Shown here: one piece after another, positions 26,873-38,537 of the stretch
How the letters are laid out: each line of letters starts with the position of its first letter
How positions within the stretch are numbered: the stretch's first letter is position 1
Origin: Opeltia flavorubescens
Lineage: Eukaryota; Ascomycota; Lecanoromycetes; Teloschistales; Teloschistaceae
Direction: 5' to 3'
Assembly: GCA_000442125.1 (NCBI GenBank)
Contig: KE546972.1
Coordinates: 1,634,022 to 1,698,021 of the forward strand
DNA length: 64,000 bases
Position numbers and translations under genes: made by a program
Notes under the pieces: generated by a model
Database searches by the model: none
The model's input: only the letters and a program-made list of their open reading frames with translations
Told to the model about the DNA's origin: nothing

Positions 26873-28245
26873 ATGTATTCACAGCTTTTTTCTATTGCGG
26901 CCTTGGCTGCCACAGCCTCTGCCCAGAATATGACTATGTCAAATTCGACATCCACCATGTCACTTGCTGACCTGCTTGGTTCAACTGATTCGTTGTCGAG
27001 CCTGGCAGCTGCTGTTATGGGTGTCCCAGGACTTGCAGAGACACTTGGTGCGGCTACCAATATCACAATTCTCGCACCTTCCAACGAGGCTTTCCAAACC
27101 TTCATGGAAACTCCTTCTGCCCGTGCCGTGGCCACCAATGACAGCACTGCTATCCAGGTATATTCGCCTTCCAATCTTTCGTAGCTGTTGTCTGATAATA
27201 ACGTTCGCCAGGCGTTACTGCAGTATCACATCATAAACGGTACCTATCCTGCGTCTGCCGTGATGGAGACCCCGGTTTTCTTACCGACAATGCTCAACAA
27301 TTCGGCATACGCGAATGTTACGGGCGGCCAGGTTGTCGAAGCTATGAAGCAGGGCGACAACGTTGTATTCTATTCGGGCTTTCTATCGAATGCAACTGTC
27401 ACTACTGCAGTACGTTCTCGATTTTGCAATATCACTGGGCTTGCCTAATTCATGAGAACAGGATCAGAATTTCACCGGAGGTGTCGTCCATATCATCGAC
27501 ACCGTCTTGACCGTGCCGCAAAATGTTTCCAGTACTGCAGTTGCGGCAGGCTTAAGTGGTATTGCTGGTGCCCTGACTCAAGCCAACCTTGTCGATGCTG
27601 TCGACTCCCTCAGCGACGTGACGATCTTCGCCCCCAACAATGAAGCATTCCAAGCAATTGGGTCCGCTCTGCCAAATCTGACCATGATGCAGCTGGCCGG
27701 TATCCTCCAGTATCATGGTACGTCTTAGGGCCGGTGATCTTTGAGCTTGGCGAAGGATTTGCTGCTAACCTGTACATGTAGTCATCAACGGGACCGTAGC
27801 CTACAGCTCTACCCTCGAGAATGGCACCACCGTCCCCGCCCTCAGCGGCGGTGATCTCACCATCACAATCTCAGACGGCGACGTCTTCGTTAACAGCGCC
27901 AAAGTGCTTATTCCTGACGTCTTGGTAGCGAATGGCGTCGTCCACGTTATCGATAACGTCCTTAACCCCAATAATACAATGGCTATGCCTGAGCCCACAG
28001 CACCAGTGCAGGCGCCAGCTTTCTCGGGCGCTAGCAGTGTAACGAGCTTGGGACTGACGTCCGGTATTCCGACACCTACATCGCCTCTGGGAGCGGGACC
28101 GACTATGGCAGCAGAGGAGCCTAGCTCCACCATGGCGGGCGGTGCGGCGACCACCGCAGCCGCGGGAGCAGCGAGCCCAATAAGGACGGGAGCGATGGGT
28201 GCGGCGGCATTGTTTGCTGGTGCGGGTGTGTGGATCAACGCCTAG
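26873..28245 (+). CDS. Fasciclin (FAS1) domain protein, GPI-anchored, secreted
   Basis: Four exons fit one frame: 26873-27157, 27212-27409, 27462-27717 and 27782-28245. Introns are 54, 52 and 64 bp, all GT-AG, and the product is about 400 residues. It starts with a signal peptide (MYSQLFSIAALAATASAQ). Two FAS1 domains follow, roughly residues 30-165 and 165-310. Each has the TNITILAPSNEAF or DVTIFAPNNEAF core, the LQYHI/LQYHV strand and a GGVVHIIDTVL or GVVHVIDNVL ending. The tail is rich in Ala, Ser, Thr and Gly and closes with a hydrophobic segment, as expected for GPI anchoring. FAS1 domains mediate adhesion, so a cell-wall adhesive role is likely. It is the first intact gene beside the giant element, and it shows no RIP damage. 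The family call is firm; the exact exon ends are by eye. Confidence 0.92.
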
Positions 28246-28793
28246 GAGAGAGGTAGGGGGAGGATGAGATTCGATGTGCGTGGTTTCATGTCTTAACTCT
28301 ATCTTTGTATACAATACTTAATACTTTCAGAAAATAAATAAAAAACATTGTTTAACAAAAAGTTAATGGACATGACTGAATAATTCGTCGTCTCCGGATC
28401 TTGATGCTTCTTCCTGATTTTGACAGGGGTTCGTTCTACCAATACGGTATAGTCCTGCTGATTAAGACGGGCGGAGATAGGGCGGATTTTGGAGCAGCGC
28501 CAGGTCCATTTTGGACGCAAATTCCGGACTTGCCGGCCCAACATGTCGGGATGACAGGGCGGAGAAGAAATCGGCCGCAGCTGAACCTTGGATCTGACTG
28601 AGGTGCACGATTGGGGAGGCGAATTTATAACGGGAGATAAAATGGACCAACCTGGAGCTTACACATTCGTAAGCTACAAAGAAGCTCGTTCTTATACAAA
28701 TCAGCAGTGACAGAGCACAGATTCAGCTTTGGCTTGATCTCAAATTCCACCAACGGTTCATTTTCTAGTTCATTTCATACCAGCCATCATACC

Positions 28794-30033
28794 ATGGCCC
28801 ACAAATACGACACGCAAACGACAGCTGAAGTAGTCGTCAAAGACTATTCAGCAGAAATAGCCAACAAAGTCATTTTGACAACAGGAGTCTCACCTGGTGG
28901 GCTAGGTGCATTCTTCAACCAACATATCGCTGCAGCTAAGCCTGCGCTTCTCATCCTCGCTGGCCGTAACCCTGCCAAGAACCAAGAAACAGCACAAGCA
29001 CTATCTAAAGAACATCCTGATCTCCAGACTCGTACCTTGCAGCTAGATCTGGAGTCACTCGCAAAGGTCCGTGAAGCGGCCGCCACTGTCAATGGCTGGT
29101 CTGACGTCCCACACATCGATGTCTTGGTGAACAACGCCGGCACCATGGCCTGCGAATACTCCAAGACCGCGGATGGCTTCGAACGTCAATTTGGTACCAA
29201 CCACGTGGGACCTTTTCTTTTCACAAACCTTATCATGTCTAAGATCTTGGCCTCGAAATCCCCCCGTATTGTGAATGTATCGAGTGATGGCCATCGCCTT
29301 TCTTCGATCCGATGGCCTGATATTGGATTCTCGGTTATTGTCCCCTGCCTCCTTCTAAACAGGCATACAGCCTTCGTTGCAGTACTAACAGAGCTCAGGA
29401 TGGAAAATTGTATAACAAATGGCGTGCCTATGGGCAGGCCAAGACCGCTAACATCCTGTTTACTGTGTCGCTGGCGACAATGTTGGGCTGCAGAGGCCTG
29501 ACAGCCATCTCACTTCATCCTGGCGTCATTGGCACCAACCTCGGCAATCATCTCGACTGGAATACCGACTTCGCAGAGATGCGTAAGCAAAGTACTCAGT
29601 GTATGCTGCTAGTAAACAAACACTGAAACATATAATGCATGTAGGTACCGTCGATCAAGAGCTCGGAAATTCCGAGGGCTGGTCCGAATTCGACTTCAAA
29701 ACTCCATCGCGTGGCGTCGCTACGCACATTGTCGCTGCTTTTGACCCAACACTAATTTGTATGAATCGATTTACTTTTTCCTACATAAATACCCTTATGG
29801 TCACAATCATGGCAGCCGCAACAATAGTTCATAGTTGCAGTCATCGCTAACAAAATTCAGACTCAAACGGATCTTACCTGCAAGACGGGCACATCGCCAA
29901 TCCTTACACAGAAACCATCAAGCCGTACGCCCTCGACAAGGTCGAGGCGGATAAGCTTTGGAAACTCAGTGAGAAGCTAGTAGCGCAAAAATTTGTTTAC
30001 AAAAAGGAATTCAAAAGGACCGCAGTATGGTAA
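28794..30033 (+). CDS. Short-chain dehydrogenase/reductase (SDR), retinol-dehydrogenase-like
   Basis: Four exons (28794-29333, 29399-29582, 29645-29758, 29861-30033) give about 336 residues. The start ATG at 28794 sits in a good context (ACCATGG). Classical SDR features are present: the Rossmann loop TGVSPGGLG near residue 24, NNAG in the middle, the NVSS strand, and the catalytic Tyr and Lys in YGQAK, with RWPD and YNKWRAYGQAK as in fungal WWOX/retinol dehydrogenase-like SDRs. The C-terminal part (LGNSEGW, then RGVATHIVAAFDP and GSYLQDG) is also typical. It should be a cytosolic NAD(P)-dependent oxidoreductase, substrate unknown. No signal peptide is visible. The gene has no metabolic cluster around it. 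Confidence 0.92.
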
Positions 30034-30857
30034 TACCAGAGTAAGTAACATCTAGTCCTTGATAGTAAGGATTAACCTCCGTTCTTTTGACTTTTGTGGA
30101 GGTTTCAGCTTCGAAGGAGGACAAGGTAGTTGTAACCCTCGACAAAGTCTCTAGGATTGATATGATGGCACTGTGACCACGTGAACAGGAAAGCTGACCA
30201 TCAACCCAAGGTCGTCCTTCATTGATCTGCGGGTCCGCGCCTACACTCCAATAAGCGCCTGCAAGATACACTACCTGGTAGCAAATCTCGATGATTTAGC
30301 GTGGGGGAAAAGAACGCCACATCCTCATCCTGCATTAGAGAGGATCAAAAGAAGGTTGACTTTGCGCTGTTTCGTTAACAAGGTTGTTCCGTACACTAAA
30401 ACAGGGGTTAGCCGAGGGTTTCCGATGAACCAGAGGTTCTGTACGCGATCAAATCAGAATGATGAGGTATCGAGAGCTCCCTGGAAATACCGGCACAGGT
30501 CTATGCCATTTACTACAATATATCTGGGATTGGATTATAGTTCTTTTTGTCAAGTGCGCCACGAGTTCCCCACTCAACCATTGTCTTTTTCTTCTGACAG
30601 AGCTTATCCTATGGATATACTCGGCCGCGCTTCGCGGTCAACATCTCTGCTGTCGCCTTTTTCCGATGTTTACACTTCAACATCCTCCTGCTGGTCGCGC
30701 TTTATGATGCGCTTGGCTCGCTTCATGGTCCATAGAAGGACTCTGCTAGCAGAAGACTGAGCTAGCTGAAAGCCTCAATATTGCCTTCCATACAAAAGCT
30801 CTGGCATTTTCGTCAATGTTGATTTGCGAAGAGCAGAGAGGCTTACTACTTCCATTC
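30034..30857. other. Intergenic, no supported gene
   Basis: Open frames of up to 134 codons overlap here on the plus strand, but none has a domain, signal peptide or splice structure that I recognise. The region includes the 3' end of the SDR gene and the upstream region of the secreted-protein gene. Confidence 0.5.
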
Positions 30858-31687
30858 ATGATGGCATTCTCTAGTGGTGATAATGCGCAAACGCTTCTCT
30901 TTGTCATCTTGAAATCTTCTTTACTTGTCGCTTTGCTTTCTCACCTTGTCAGCTCTGCGACAGTACCGTCCAGGCATCCTGATAGCAGGAATGATGAGAC
31001 TAACATGGGAGTGAACGATGTCGAATATCACTGCGCGAACGATCTGAGCTGGACAAAAGACCGATTCTTCAAGTTCCGATATGGAGATTGTTTTGGAGCT
31101 ATGTATTTCATGCTTCACCAGGAGAATGTACCCACACTTGGACCAGCCGTCAGCAAAGAATTCATCTCTCGCCGAGCAAGTCCGTCGAGGAGACATGGTG
31201 AACCTATCATGACTCCACGGAAATATACCATCGGTTCGTCCCATGTTCTACGTACAGCTCGTGTACCCCTGCATCTATCGTCGCTGGACTGATCTCTCCA
31301 TATAGATGATTGCACTATGGCTATCCTGCTACGTTCAGATATCCGGGAGGGAGATTTACCGGGAGAACAAGGACGCTCAACCATCCTCAGCGATGTTACT
31401 TCATATAAGGCAGTTTTCGCTGCCGCAGGTGCCACGTATGATTATTGTGGAAAGGGTCTCCATCTGCCAGGTTGGGCACAAATAGGTATGTTTCATGACA
31501 CCTTCATGATGAAACAGACACAAGTCTAGAGTCCTAATCCGGATGACTAACATTCGGAATCGTCAAAGGTGAAAATGGAGGGATGGCTGTTGCTTTCTGG
31601 ACAGCTGGATCAGATATGGACCGACGATACCAAAGTGTTAACAACATAATCCTTCCCAATATAACTCTTCCGACAGAAACCGCATAA
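30858..31687 (+). CDS. Small secreted cysteine-bearing protein (uncharacterised fungal family)
   Basis: Three exons (30858-31233, 31306-31485, 31569-31687) join in frame to about 224 residues, with introns of 72 and 83 bp. A long hydrophobic N-terminal stretch (FVILKSSLLVALLSHLVSSA) reads as a signal peptide. The mature part has four spaced cysteines in the contexts HCAND, GDCFGAM, DDCTMAI and YDYCGKG. A C-terminal segment GGMAVAFWTAGSDMD resembles conserved motifs of small secreted proteins common in ascomycetes. An upstream in-frame ATG at 30816 would place 14 residues before the signal, so 30858 is preferred. Function is unknown; an effector-like or cell-wall role is only a guess from secretion and size. 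Confidence 0.72.
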
Positions 31688-32495
31688 TCAAGTCCGATTG
31701 TTATATCAGAATGAATGTATTGCGATTTTCCGGAGTCATGGCCTAAATCTGCAGATTTTTCTTCCATTTCATTGCACTTTGAGCATTTATGACCGTCCAT
31801 TGCTACCCTTTGTCATCTTTCGCATATACTACCATCTTGGACAAATCTAAAAGACAGGAAGAACAAAATCAATGTCAATACCATCAATCTTTACTATATC
31901 ACCTCTTCAATCTATCAACCCGTCCGCTGAAGCATAAAATTGGCAAGGAGAAGTTGTCCGTGAAAGTGCCGCCGATAATTACAAATTCCAAGTTCTCATA
32001 CTCATAGCTCTTACCTGACAGCACGCGTGGATTATCAGAGATCTCACGCTGGGGACTCAACGCTGACCCGTGGACAGGAAACCGACGTCCATAGCGATTT
32101 TCATCGAAATGTCGATGACACCTGCAGCTTTCGGACCGGTTTGCAACATCTCCATCGCCAAGATATGGGGATTCAAGAGAATGTGACACACTTTCAGCCG
32201 TCAACGCGACTCGCGACAAAAAAATCTCCCGACTTCCGCTCCTTTCATTGCGCGGCTGTAGGAGAACCCCAGCCCATCCCACGAAATACATCCTCCCGAC
32301 AGGCTAACGTGTCCACAACTTTCACCTCAAAGTTAGAAACAGTCACACCAAAACAAGAATTCCCGCATATCAGATGTTTCAAAAGTCACGCAAGACGGGA
32401 TCCTCGGTCTTGGTCAGGTATAAGTCATGCGTGCAGCATTTGCATTACATCAAGGCAAAGCTTTAAAAGGCTAATAAGCGCATGCAGCATTTTTG
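31688..32495. other. Intergenic, no supported gene
   Basis: A 194-codon open frame on the plus strand (32027-32611) overlaps the following gene in another frame. It lacks any recognisable domain or biased codon use and is probably a chance frame. Nothing else stands out. Confidence 0.45.
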
Positions 32496-33197
32496 ATGAT
32501 GGTCCAGTTGCCTTTGCATTCGTTGCTGGCAGGGCTTTCCATGCTTCTCGCATGCGCCACATTGCCACTAGAGAATGCACTTCTCCCAAACCCAAGAAGT
32601 CTAGACCATAGTGATGAATCCAATCCACCACGTCAAAGCTTAGTCCACATCGACTCGCGTCATGAACCACAAATCCGGGACCTGAGCAACGCAAGACACG
32701 AGGCCCGAAGTCCACGATCCAGGAATCGCAACATCATAAGATATGACAACAACCATCAGCCCACCACATCCCTCTCCCCCCGCGGCCGCGGCGGCTCCAA
32801 CCCCCTCCCCACCACCCCCCACCGAACATCCTACGACCTAACCTCCCGCATCTTCACCTCCCTCTCCCACCTAACCCCCGCCCTCCTCGCCGCATCCTAC
32901 ATCGAAGACTTCCTCGACACCATCGCCCTCCGCATCGAAACCGGCCACTGGTCCTCCCCCTCCACCCATTACAAAACCTTCCGCATGTGGGACTTTGAAC
33001 TCTGGTTTTTTTGCAAGGAGTGTGTATTTGGGCTGGATTTTGTCATGGATTACGTGCTTGATATGAGGGGGTTTGTGGAGAGGGGGTTTACGGGGGTTTT
33101 TGAGGAGAGTTTGGTGGGTGTGATGGGGGGCGTGAAGGTGGTGGTTAGGGTGGGGTTTAGGGTGATGAGGGAGTTGGGGAGGGATGTTTTGACTTAG
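32496..33197 (+). CDS. Putative secreted protein, unknown function, single exon
   Basis: The frame opens with ATGATG at 32496 and gives about 233 residues. The N-terminus has a signal-peptide-like core (SLLAGLSMLLACATL). A polar region rich in Arg, Ser and Asn follows, then a better ordered part containing RIFTSLSHLTPALLAA and a Trp- and Phe-rich stretch (MWDFELWFFCKE). No family is recognised. The coding strand is strongly C-rich around 32760-32960 and becomes G-rich around 33040-33190, so third codon positions switch from C to G/T within one gene. The absence of stops across such skewed DNA on the plus strand favours coding, but a long antisense open frame also exists here, which lowers confidence. 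Confidence 0.5.
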   Translation: MMVQLPLHSLLAGLSMLLACATLPLENALLPNPRSLDHSDESNPPRQSLVHIDSRHEPQIRDLSNARHEARSPRSRNRNIIRYDNNHQPTTSLSPRGRGGSNPLPTTPHRTSYDLTSRIFTSLSHLTPALLAASYIEDFLDTIALRIETGHWSSPSTHYKTFRMWDFELWFFCKECVFGLDFVMDYVLDMRGFVERGFTGVFEESLVGVMGGVKVVVRVGFRVMRELGRDVLT

Positions 33198-33790
33198 TTG
33201 TGTAGGAGGGGGGGGGGGACAGGATGTACTTGAAGAGCTGTTGAAACAAAAACACAAAGAATAAACATTGTTTGCGTTATACGTTCAGTGTAATTGGGAA
33301 ATGGAGATTTTTTTGATGATGGGGGGTTTTCCCACGCTGCAACGGACTTTTGATTTCTTCCAATTTTTTAGGTCAATTTTCGTGAGGATTCTTTTCTGGG
33401 AGTTAGGAAGGGTTAAACCCCCGTTTCGTGTGGCGAGGATATGAAAATTCTCTCTCCTTTTCACGATTACTTTTCTCTTTTCGATGGCGATGATCTCTCT
33501 CTCTATCTTGACGTGTAGGAATTGGGAATGCTTGAACTTGGGCCGTTCTTAGTGGGTTTTTCTATTTTTTCTTCTCTTTTACTTTTCTGCTTTGCGATAA
33601 AAATGTTGGAATTCTCGTGATAGGGGATGGTGGAGGAAGGAAAGGATTGAAGTGGGGTGCTGGAGTTGGTATTCTTGCTTTCAAGTCATATCTATAATGC
33701 TTTGTGTTGGACGTTGCTTAGCGCCCTCTGGAAAGGTTATCTCTATCCTCTTTTATTCGGAGTAATTGTTTACAGGTGGGTTTTTCTTTT

Positions 33791-33810
33791 TCTCTCTCTC
33801 TCTCTCTCTC
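33791..33810 (+). repeat. TC dinucleotide microsatellite
   Basis: Ten TC units in a row lie within a longer pyrimidine tract. This is a simple sequence repeat with no gene attached. Confidence 0.9.
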
Positions 33811-36039
33811 TTTTCGTTTTGGCATCTAGCACCGCTTCTTCTAGCAGAATTTAATTTTGACATCTCCGAAAGTTTTCAATAATCAGTGTGGATTATAATA
33901 GAGGATATAGTACAATGTAGACTAGCCGCATATATCTTCAGGTGTTCAAATATTTGAGTATGAGAGTGTAGATGTGATAAGTCGAGACTGCTTTCTAATC
34001 TTCGCGATTAAGAACCCTTAAGTTATTCATACATATTTAAAAAGCTGTTGATCGCATACTAAAGTAGCCCCGCAATATAGTAAATATCGTTTCTTCATTC
34101 TTTATTGCTTTGAGCCTCTGATCCCTATAGATTCTCTTAAAAGTGTTCAAATCCACATCCCTCCCAGCAGTACTGGTGTCCACACCCTCGGCAAGGTTGC
34201 TCCAAAGGTGGTTGATCGCCGTCCGAAAAGACAATGGTGTAAGAGCCGCATCTGCAGCAGTAGAGTCTTCCGCAGGGCATCATCAAGTAAGACATAGTGT
34301 TTTGGACGTGACTCGGAGGGTGCAGGGGTATTGGTAGCAGGGTCTGGACAGTTTTTTTGGACAGATTTCAAGGTCTTGATGGTGTGTAGATCCGAAGTAA
34401 TACGTTTGATTTCTCGATTTGTTGGAGAGAATGTTGAAGGAGAAGTAAGTATATCAAGGTTCAGCTTTTAAGTCACGGCTGGGAAATTGACTCATAACTT
34501 GATTTCGTTTATGGATATAATTTATATCAGAGTTTCTCATTGTGCTTCACGCGCTTATGGGAGTCTTTTGGGAATAACGCCGCTCAATCATTCTTCTGTC
34601 TAACAGGCAACACCGATCGAAAGGAGATCAAGGAGGCCCATATGAGTATATAGTGTAGAGTGGTGAGCTATATACCAATGGTCATCCTCATCTGCTAGCC
34701 AAATTGGAAGACAACATCGTGGATACCTGTAACATTTGAACATGGTAGCCTTCCTATCGAATTGCTACTTCCTGCCCTCCAGCAAGATCCTCCACCTACT
34801 ACCCAGAAAGGTTTTTCGTAACACAATCCATGAATCGAATCTTTTGTCCAGATGCGTACCTCTTCTCTCCGTAGAGCAGTATTCGAAAGCGTGGAGTCAC
34901 GATACTGCAAATTACTATGCATCAATCAGGTCCCAAGTATCGGACCAGAAACCCTATGGGACCTTGAAATTTCGAAATTTAGTATCTGACAATGAAGTCA
35001 TGTCATCATGAGCAGTCTAGATAGACCGCTTCGTACTACAGACGATGATGCAGCAATACGTTAATTTCAGACAATGGTCGATACAATAACTGTCGACTAA
35101 TATTTGTTGAAAAGCAAAGCCTCGTGGAAAGCAACCGACGAATCCCGGTGGTGCCTCGTATGTCGACGCTTTGTCTTTGGCAATGACTAATATCTGAATA
35201 CCCGCGAACCGAACTCTGATTTACACGACTCAAGTAGTATTTGAATATCTAACTGGTCGAAGGCTCACCAACATCGCTGGCTTAGCGTCGATTTCCAGCA
35301 CGTTCCTTGAAAAAAGAAGAGGCTTTTGGAAAAATTTCTACTGCTAAAATCCTTTATCTGGGTTGCCGTCATCCAACTCGTCGTGGCCCATGTCTCAGCA
35401 GGTCCTTGGCCTGTCGTGCTGCGGACAATATTTGGAGACACAACAATACGCAATCTAAGGCTATTTCAATCATCGATAATCTTAGACTCTAGCGATTGGA
35501 TACTGGAAACTAATTGGTTTTCTAGCCAGCAATCTATTGGTATCATATTTCGAGCTATGCATTCGATGAAATTTTTATGGCCTCCGGTTCCTTTTCTATT
35601 ACAGCGACCTGAATGATATTTTATACATGTAGATATAACGAATTCAATACGTAACAAGGATTTAAATTATTATAATAATAGGCGTATTCACGCTTGACAT
35701 TTTATAATAAACAGTTGTTAATCGAAAATATATATTAATTAACTTTTATGTCATTTCTATCCCTATAAATTCTATTACTATAAATTACTAATTAATATAT
35801 ATACTATATTCCAACCATAATAAACATTACTATAAATTTTATAATCACGATTATATAGTATAAAAATCAATGATTTAAATACAATTAATTTTATAATTAA
35901 TAAAAAAATTTTCTTTTAATATTATACAATTAATAGGTTAATATTTACTATAGTATATAGAATTATACCTTTCAACCTTATTAAACCGTAAATAGGAAAT
36001 AATAAAGTTTTCTATCCGGGTCTAACCACCTTAATAAAG

Positions 36040-36103
36040 AGGTTACTTCTTCCGCAGAGAAACTAGAGTTACTTCTAGGCGCTTGCCTAGAAGGTCGTCG
36101 GCG
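36040..36103 (+). repeat. Dispersed repeat fragment, copy 1
   Basis: About 60 bases here match the reverse complement of 45270-45331 with a moderate number of differences and one indel. Shared words are CTTCCGC, GAGAA, CTTGCCTAGAAGGTCG and CGGC. This is a small piece of a dispersed element or of a repeated gene tail. The flanking sequences show no obvious match. Confidence 0.6.
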
Positions 36104-36508
36104 TAGCTTTATGCTTGTCCTAGCTTACCTGACTCAGCGCTCTGCTTTAAGAGAAAAGCTCTTGCTTTTGAAGCGACCAGGACCCTAGAATGCTAGGGAA
36201 GTAAAAGTGCGAGCGGGCAGGAAGAGTGCTTATTGATAGCCAGATATACGCTCGAATTTAGAGCGATTGCAATGAGGTGGAAGCAATAGGGAAGCAGCAT
36301 CGAGGAATTTGGCCCAGGGGGAGCGCTACCGCCATGCAAGCGCCGGTGGTTGATAACCAGAAATGCCACAGTCCCACAGGTAGATCGGTGAGTTCAGAGA
36401 TAGAGCATAGTATCAAATAGGCAAAGAAGGCTGATCAGAAACGAAACAAGGAGTGAGGAGAGACGAGAAAGCTATATTCAGTTTGTCGTGGTCACAGCCA
36501 ATTAACGG

Positions 36509-37942
36509 TCATTTATCTTCATTACCTTTCTTTCCTGCCCTTATTCCCAACTCCCTTTGTCCCTGCCTGCCGGCCCTGCCATCTCCCTCCACAAGAAAAA
36601 AGCTTGTCTCTCCACCCGCCCATACCTCCTGTACCTCTCCCACGTCCACACGCTGCCACTCCTCCGCCCATTCAACGGGCTCGTCATCCATAGCGTGGAA
36701 CTCCATTACACCTCTGCCGGTAGCTTTCATCTCTCGAACCTTCTCTCCGATACCCAACTGCCCCGCCTTTCCATCCCCTGCACTCCACACGATTCCCCCT
36801 TCCATAAGGACAAGGGCATGGGACTGCCCGAGCGCAAGGGAGACGATCCTCGAACCACCTCCCTTGTCTGCATCGAGCTCCCGCCCCTTTGGAAGTGTGA
36901 TCGATTGCGGTGCCCATGGCGAAGACAGTGAAGGGATTGTAGGGCTGGTTTTTGCAGAGGAAGAAGGGTCAAGGAGGTAGGCTTCGCCGTCAGTAGTTAC
37001 TAAGCCCGTAACTCGTCCGAGGGGATACGTCACTATCTTCGTTGCTTTTGCTGACAGAGGAATAAGCGTTGCGTCAAAGGTAGCCGGCTGCGACGGAGGT
37101 ATGAATGGGATATCGGAGAGAAGAGTGGCGAGGTCTGCTTCTTCCTCCTCAGCCTCTTGATCTTGCAGGCTCTTGGCGCTGCTGTCTTCCGCTACCATCT
37201 CCAAAGGCGCTTGGGATGGTTGTTGAGTGATTTTAATACCAGATGGAGTAAGCGCATATACCTCTCCTCCCTCCAACAGCACCATGAACCCCTCCAGGTT
37301 GCCTACAATCTCCACCAACTCGGTCTCAAATCTCACGGTGGACCCGTTTTCAATTTCCTCTCCACCTTCCAACCACTTCCAAAAAACCGCCCACGACGCA
37401 AACAGCTCTACTACTCTCGGCTAATGCATCGTCACAACGGCAACGCGAGCCGGGTGAAGCCCAGACGTAAGAAGCTTCACAAGTCTATCTTTCCGGCCGC
37501 CACTTCTTCGATACTTCCACACTCCATTGTTCTCCGGCACCAGCGCAAGCATGCCTCCGCCATTCAAGAGCGCAGCCGTCCCGCCTCTCCCACCGCGTAT
37601 CTCAAAGAGAGCTCTTACCCTTCCTGCCTCTACTTCTTCTCCTGCAACTACTTCGGTGTATCCTTGTCCTACTCCCTCCTGTTCCCCCAGTATTTTCATC
37701 TCCCCATCTACATCTAAGACCGTAGTTTTCTGCCCACTCGCCACAACATCGATGTTTCGGTCCGCGCTCGCGATCACAATAGGGGAAAGTAGCATGTTTG
37801 GGCAGTGAGTAACGGCGCCAGAGACGGACGTGTTGAAGGAATTGTGAATACAGGGGTTAGGGCGGCGAACGTGATACCTGTGACAAGCCGGGGGTGAGGC
37901 GAGTTGGGCAGATTCGTTGAGGCCGGCGGCGAAGAGACGCAT
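36509..37942 (-). CDS. RCC1-like (ATS1-type) beta-propeller protein
   Basis: Read from ATG at 37942, the product begins MRLFAAGLNESAQL, a typical opening of fungal RCC1/BLIP-II proteins. RCC1-like blades follow, for example VVASGQKTTVLDVDG, GTAALLNGGGMLALV, GFMVLLEGGEVYALT and, near the end, LALGQSHALVLMEGGIVWSAGDG and GQLGIGE. The length is about 457-477 residues, usual for the family. One in-frame TAG lies at 37421-37423. It is removed without changing frame if a 60-bp intron (37480 down to 37421, GTGAAG to ATTAG) is spliced. If that intron is not real, the gene is interrupted. RCC1-like proteins serve as scaffolds or exchange factors; the partner is unknown here. The C-terminal third is charged and low in complexity. 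Confidence 0.75.
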
Positions 37943-37944
37943 TG

Positions 37945-37969
37945 TTTTTTTTTTTTTTTTTTTTTTTTT
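37945..37969 (-). promoter_or_regulatory. 25-base poly(A) tract in the 5' leader of the RCC1-like gene
   Basis: On the coding (minus) strand, 25 consecutive A residues end two bases before the ATG at 37942. If transcribed, the mRNA would carry a poly(A) stretch at the start codon. Poly(A) leaders can bind poly(A)-binding protein and favour initiation in yeast and some viruses; whether that happens here is inference. Homopolymer length may also be a sequencing estimate. Confidence 0.5.
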
Positions 37970-38537
37970 GCGTGAGGAAGGCCGATGAGCAGGAAGGGGG
38001 GTAATGTCAATTGAACAAAGTGTCAAAGTTTATTTATCAGCGAAAAGTTGCAGAGAGAGAGAGCTAATATAGCAGGCTATGATGCAGCTGTTGATATTAG
38101 TATTGTGATGACGAATGCATACCATCACGAATGCCCTTGTCAGAGTTCTGGACGTATGCCTGCAGACAAATGGAGGGCGCAGCCCGTGTTTCATCTTCCC
38201 ACAAATCTTACAACGCACCGGTGCGGCGCGAATCTGCATAAACCAGTAATCTTGTCCTAACCAGAAATTCTATAAGAATTATCCGGGAAATTTTCGAAAC
38301 ATCTCGAAAGTGAAGACTAATGACCCACAAATACCACCAATAAATTGCCTCTACGGGTGTGCACTTATCTAAGTATACTAGTAGTCCGGGGCTGAAGGGT
38401 TTGCAAATGATATTAATCGCAAGATATAGTTACAGAGGAGCAACAGAGTCAGTCGCAGGCAAGGCTATCCTCCCCCTGCCCTGGGCCCCATCTCTCGATG
38501 TATCCTTCCTTTTCAGATCTCCAATGCCTGACAGACT
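37970..38537. other. Intergenic between two minus-strand genes
   Basis: This holds the upstream region of the RCC1-like gene and the 3' end of the next minus-strand gene. A short GAGA run lies near 38055. No gene or RNA is recognisable. Confidence 0.5.

Larger units (their letters stand above)
33198..36508. other. Long intergenic region without a supported gene
   Basis: The start has an 11-base G run just after the preceding stop (about 33208-33218). Further on lie a TC microsatellite and many T-rich stretches, but no frame with a domain or signal. Bases 35640-36010 are AT-rich, yet CA and TG dinucleotides are still common there, so this island is not saturated by RIP. It is followed by GC-richer sequence (36030-36360) that includes a short segment repeated inverted near 45.3 kb. 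Remnants of decayed repeats are the likeliest content. Confidence 0.5.

Noticed and set aside
27801-28314. Long antisense frames across the last fasciclin exon
   Set aside because: They are shadows of the GC-rich Ala/Ser/Thr-coding exon on the other strand.
32027-32611. 194-codon plus-strand frame
   Set aside because: It overlaps the start of the gene at 32496 in another frame, is low in ordered hydrophobic segments and has no recognisable domain.
36453-37808. Long plus-strand frames opposite the RCC1-like gene
   Set aside because: The minus strand gives a recognisable RCC1 family start and blades; the plus frames are Pro/Ser-rich shadows.
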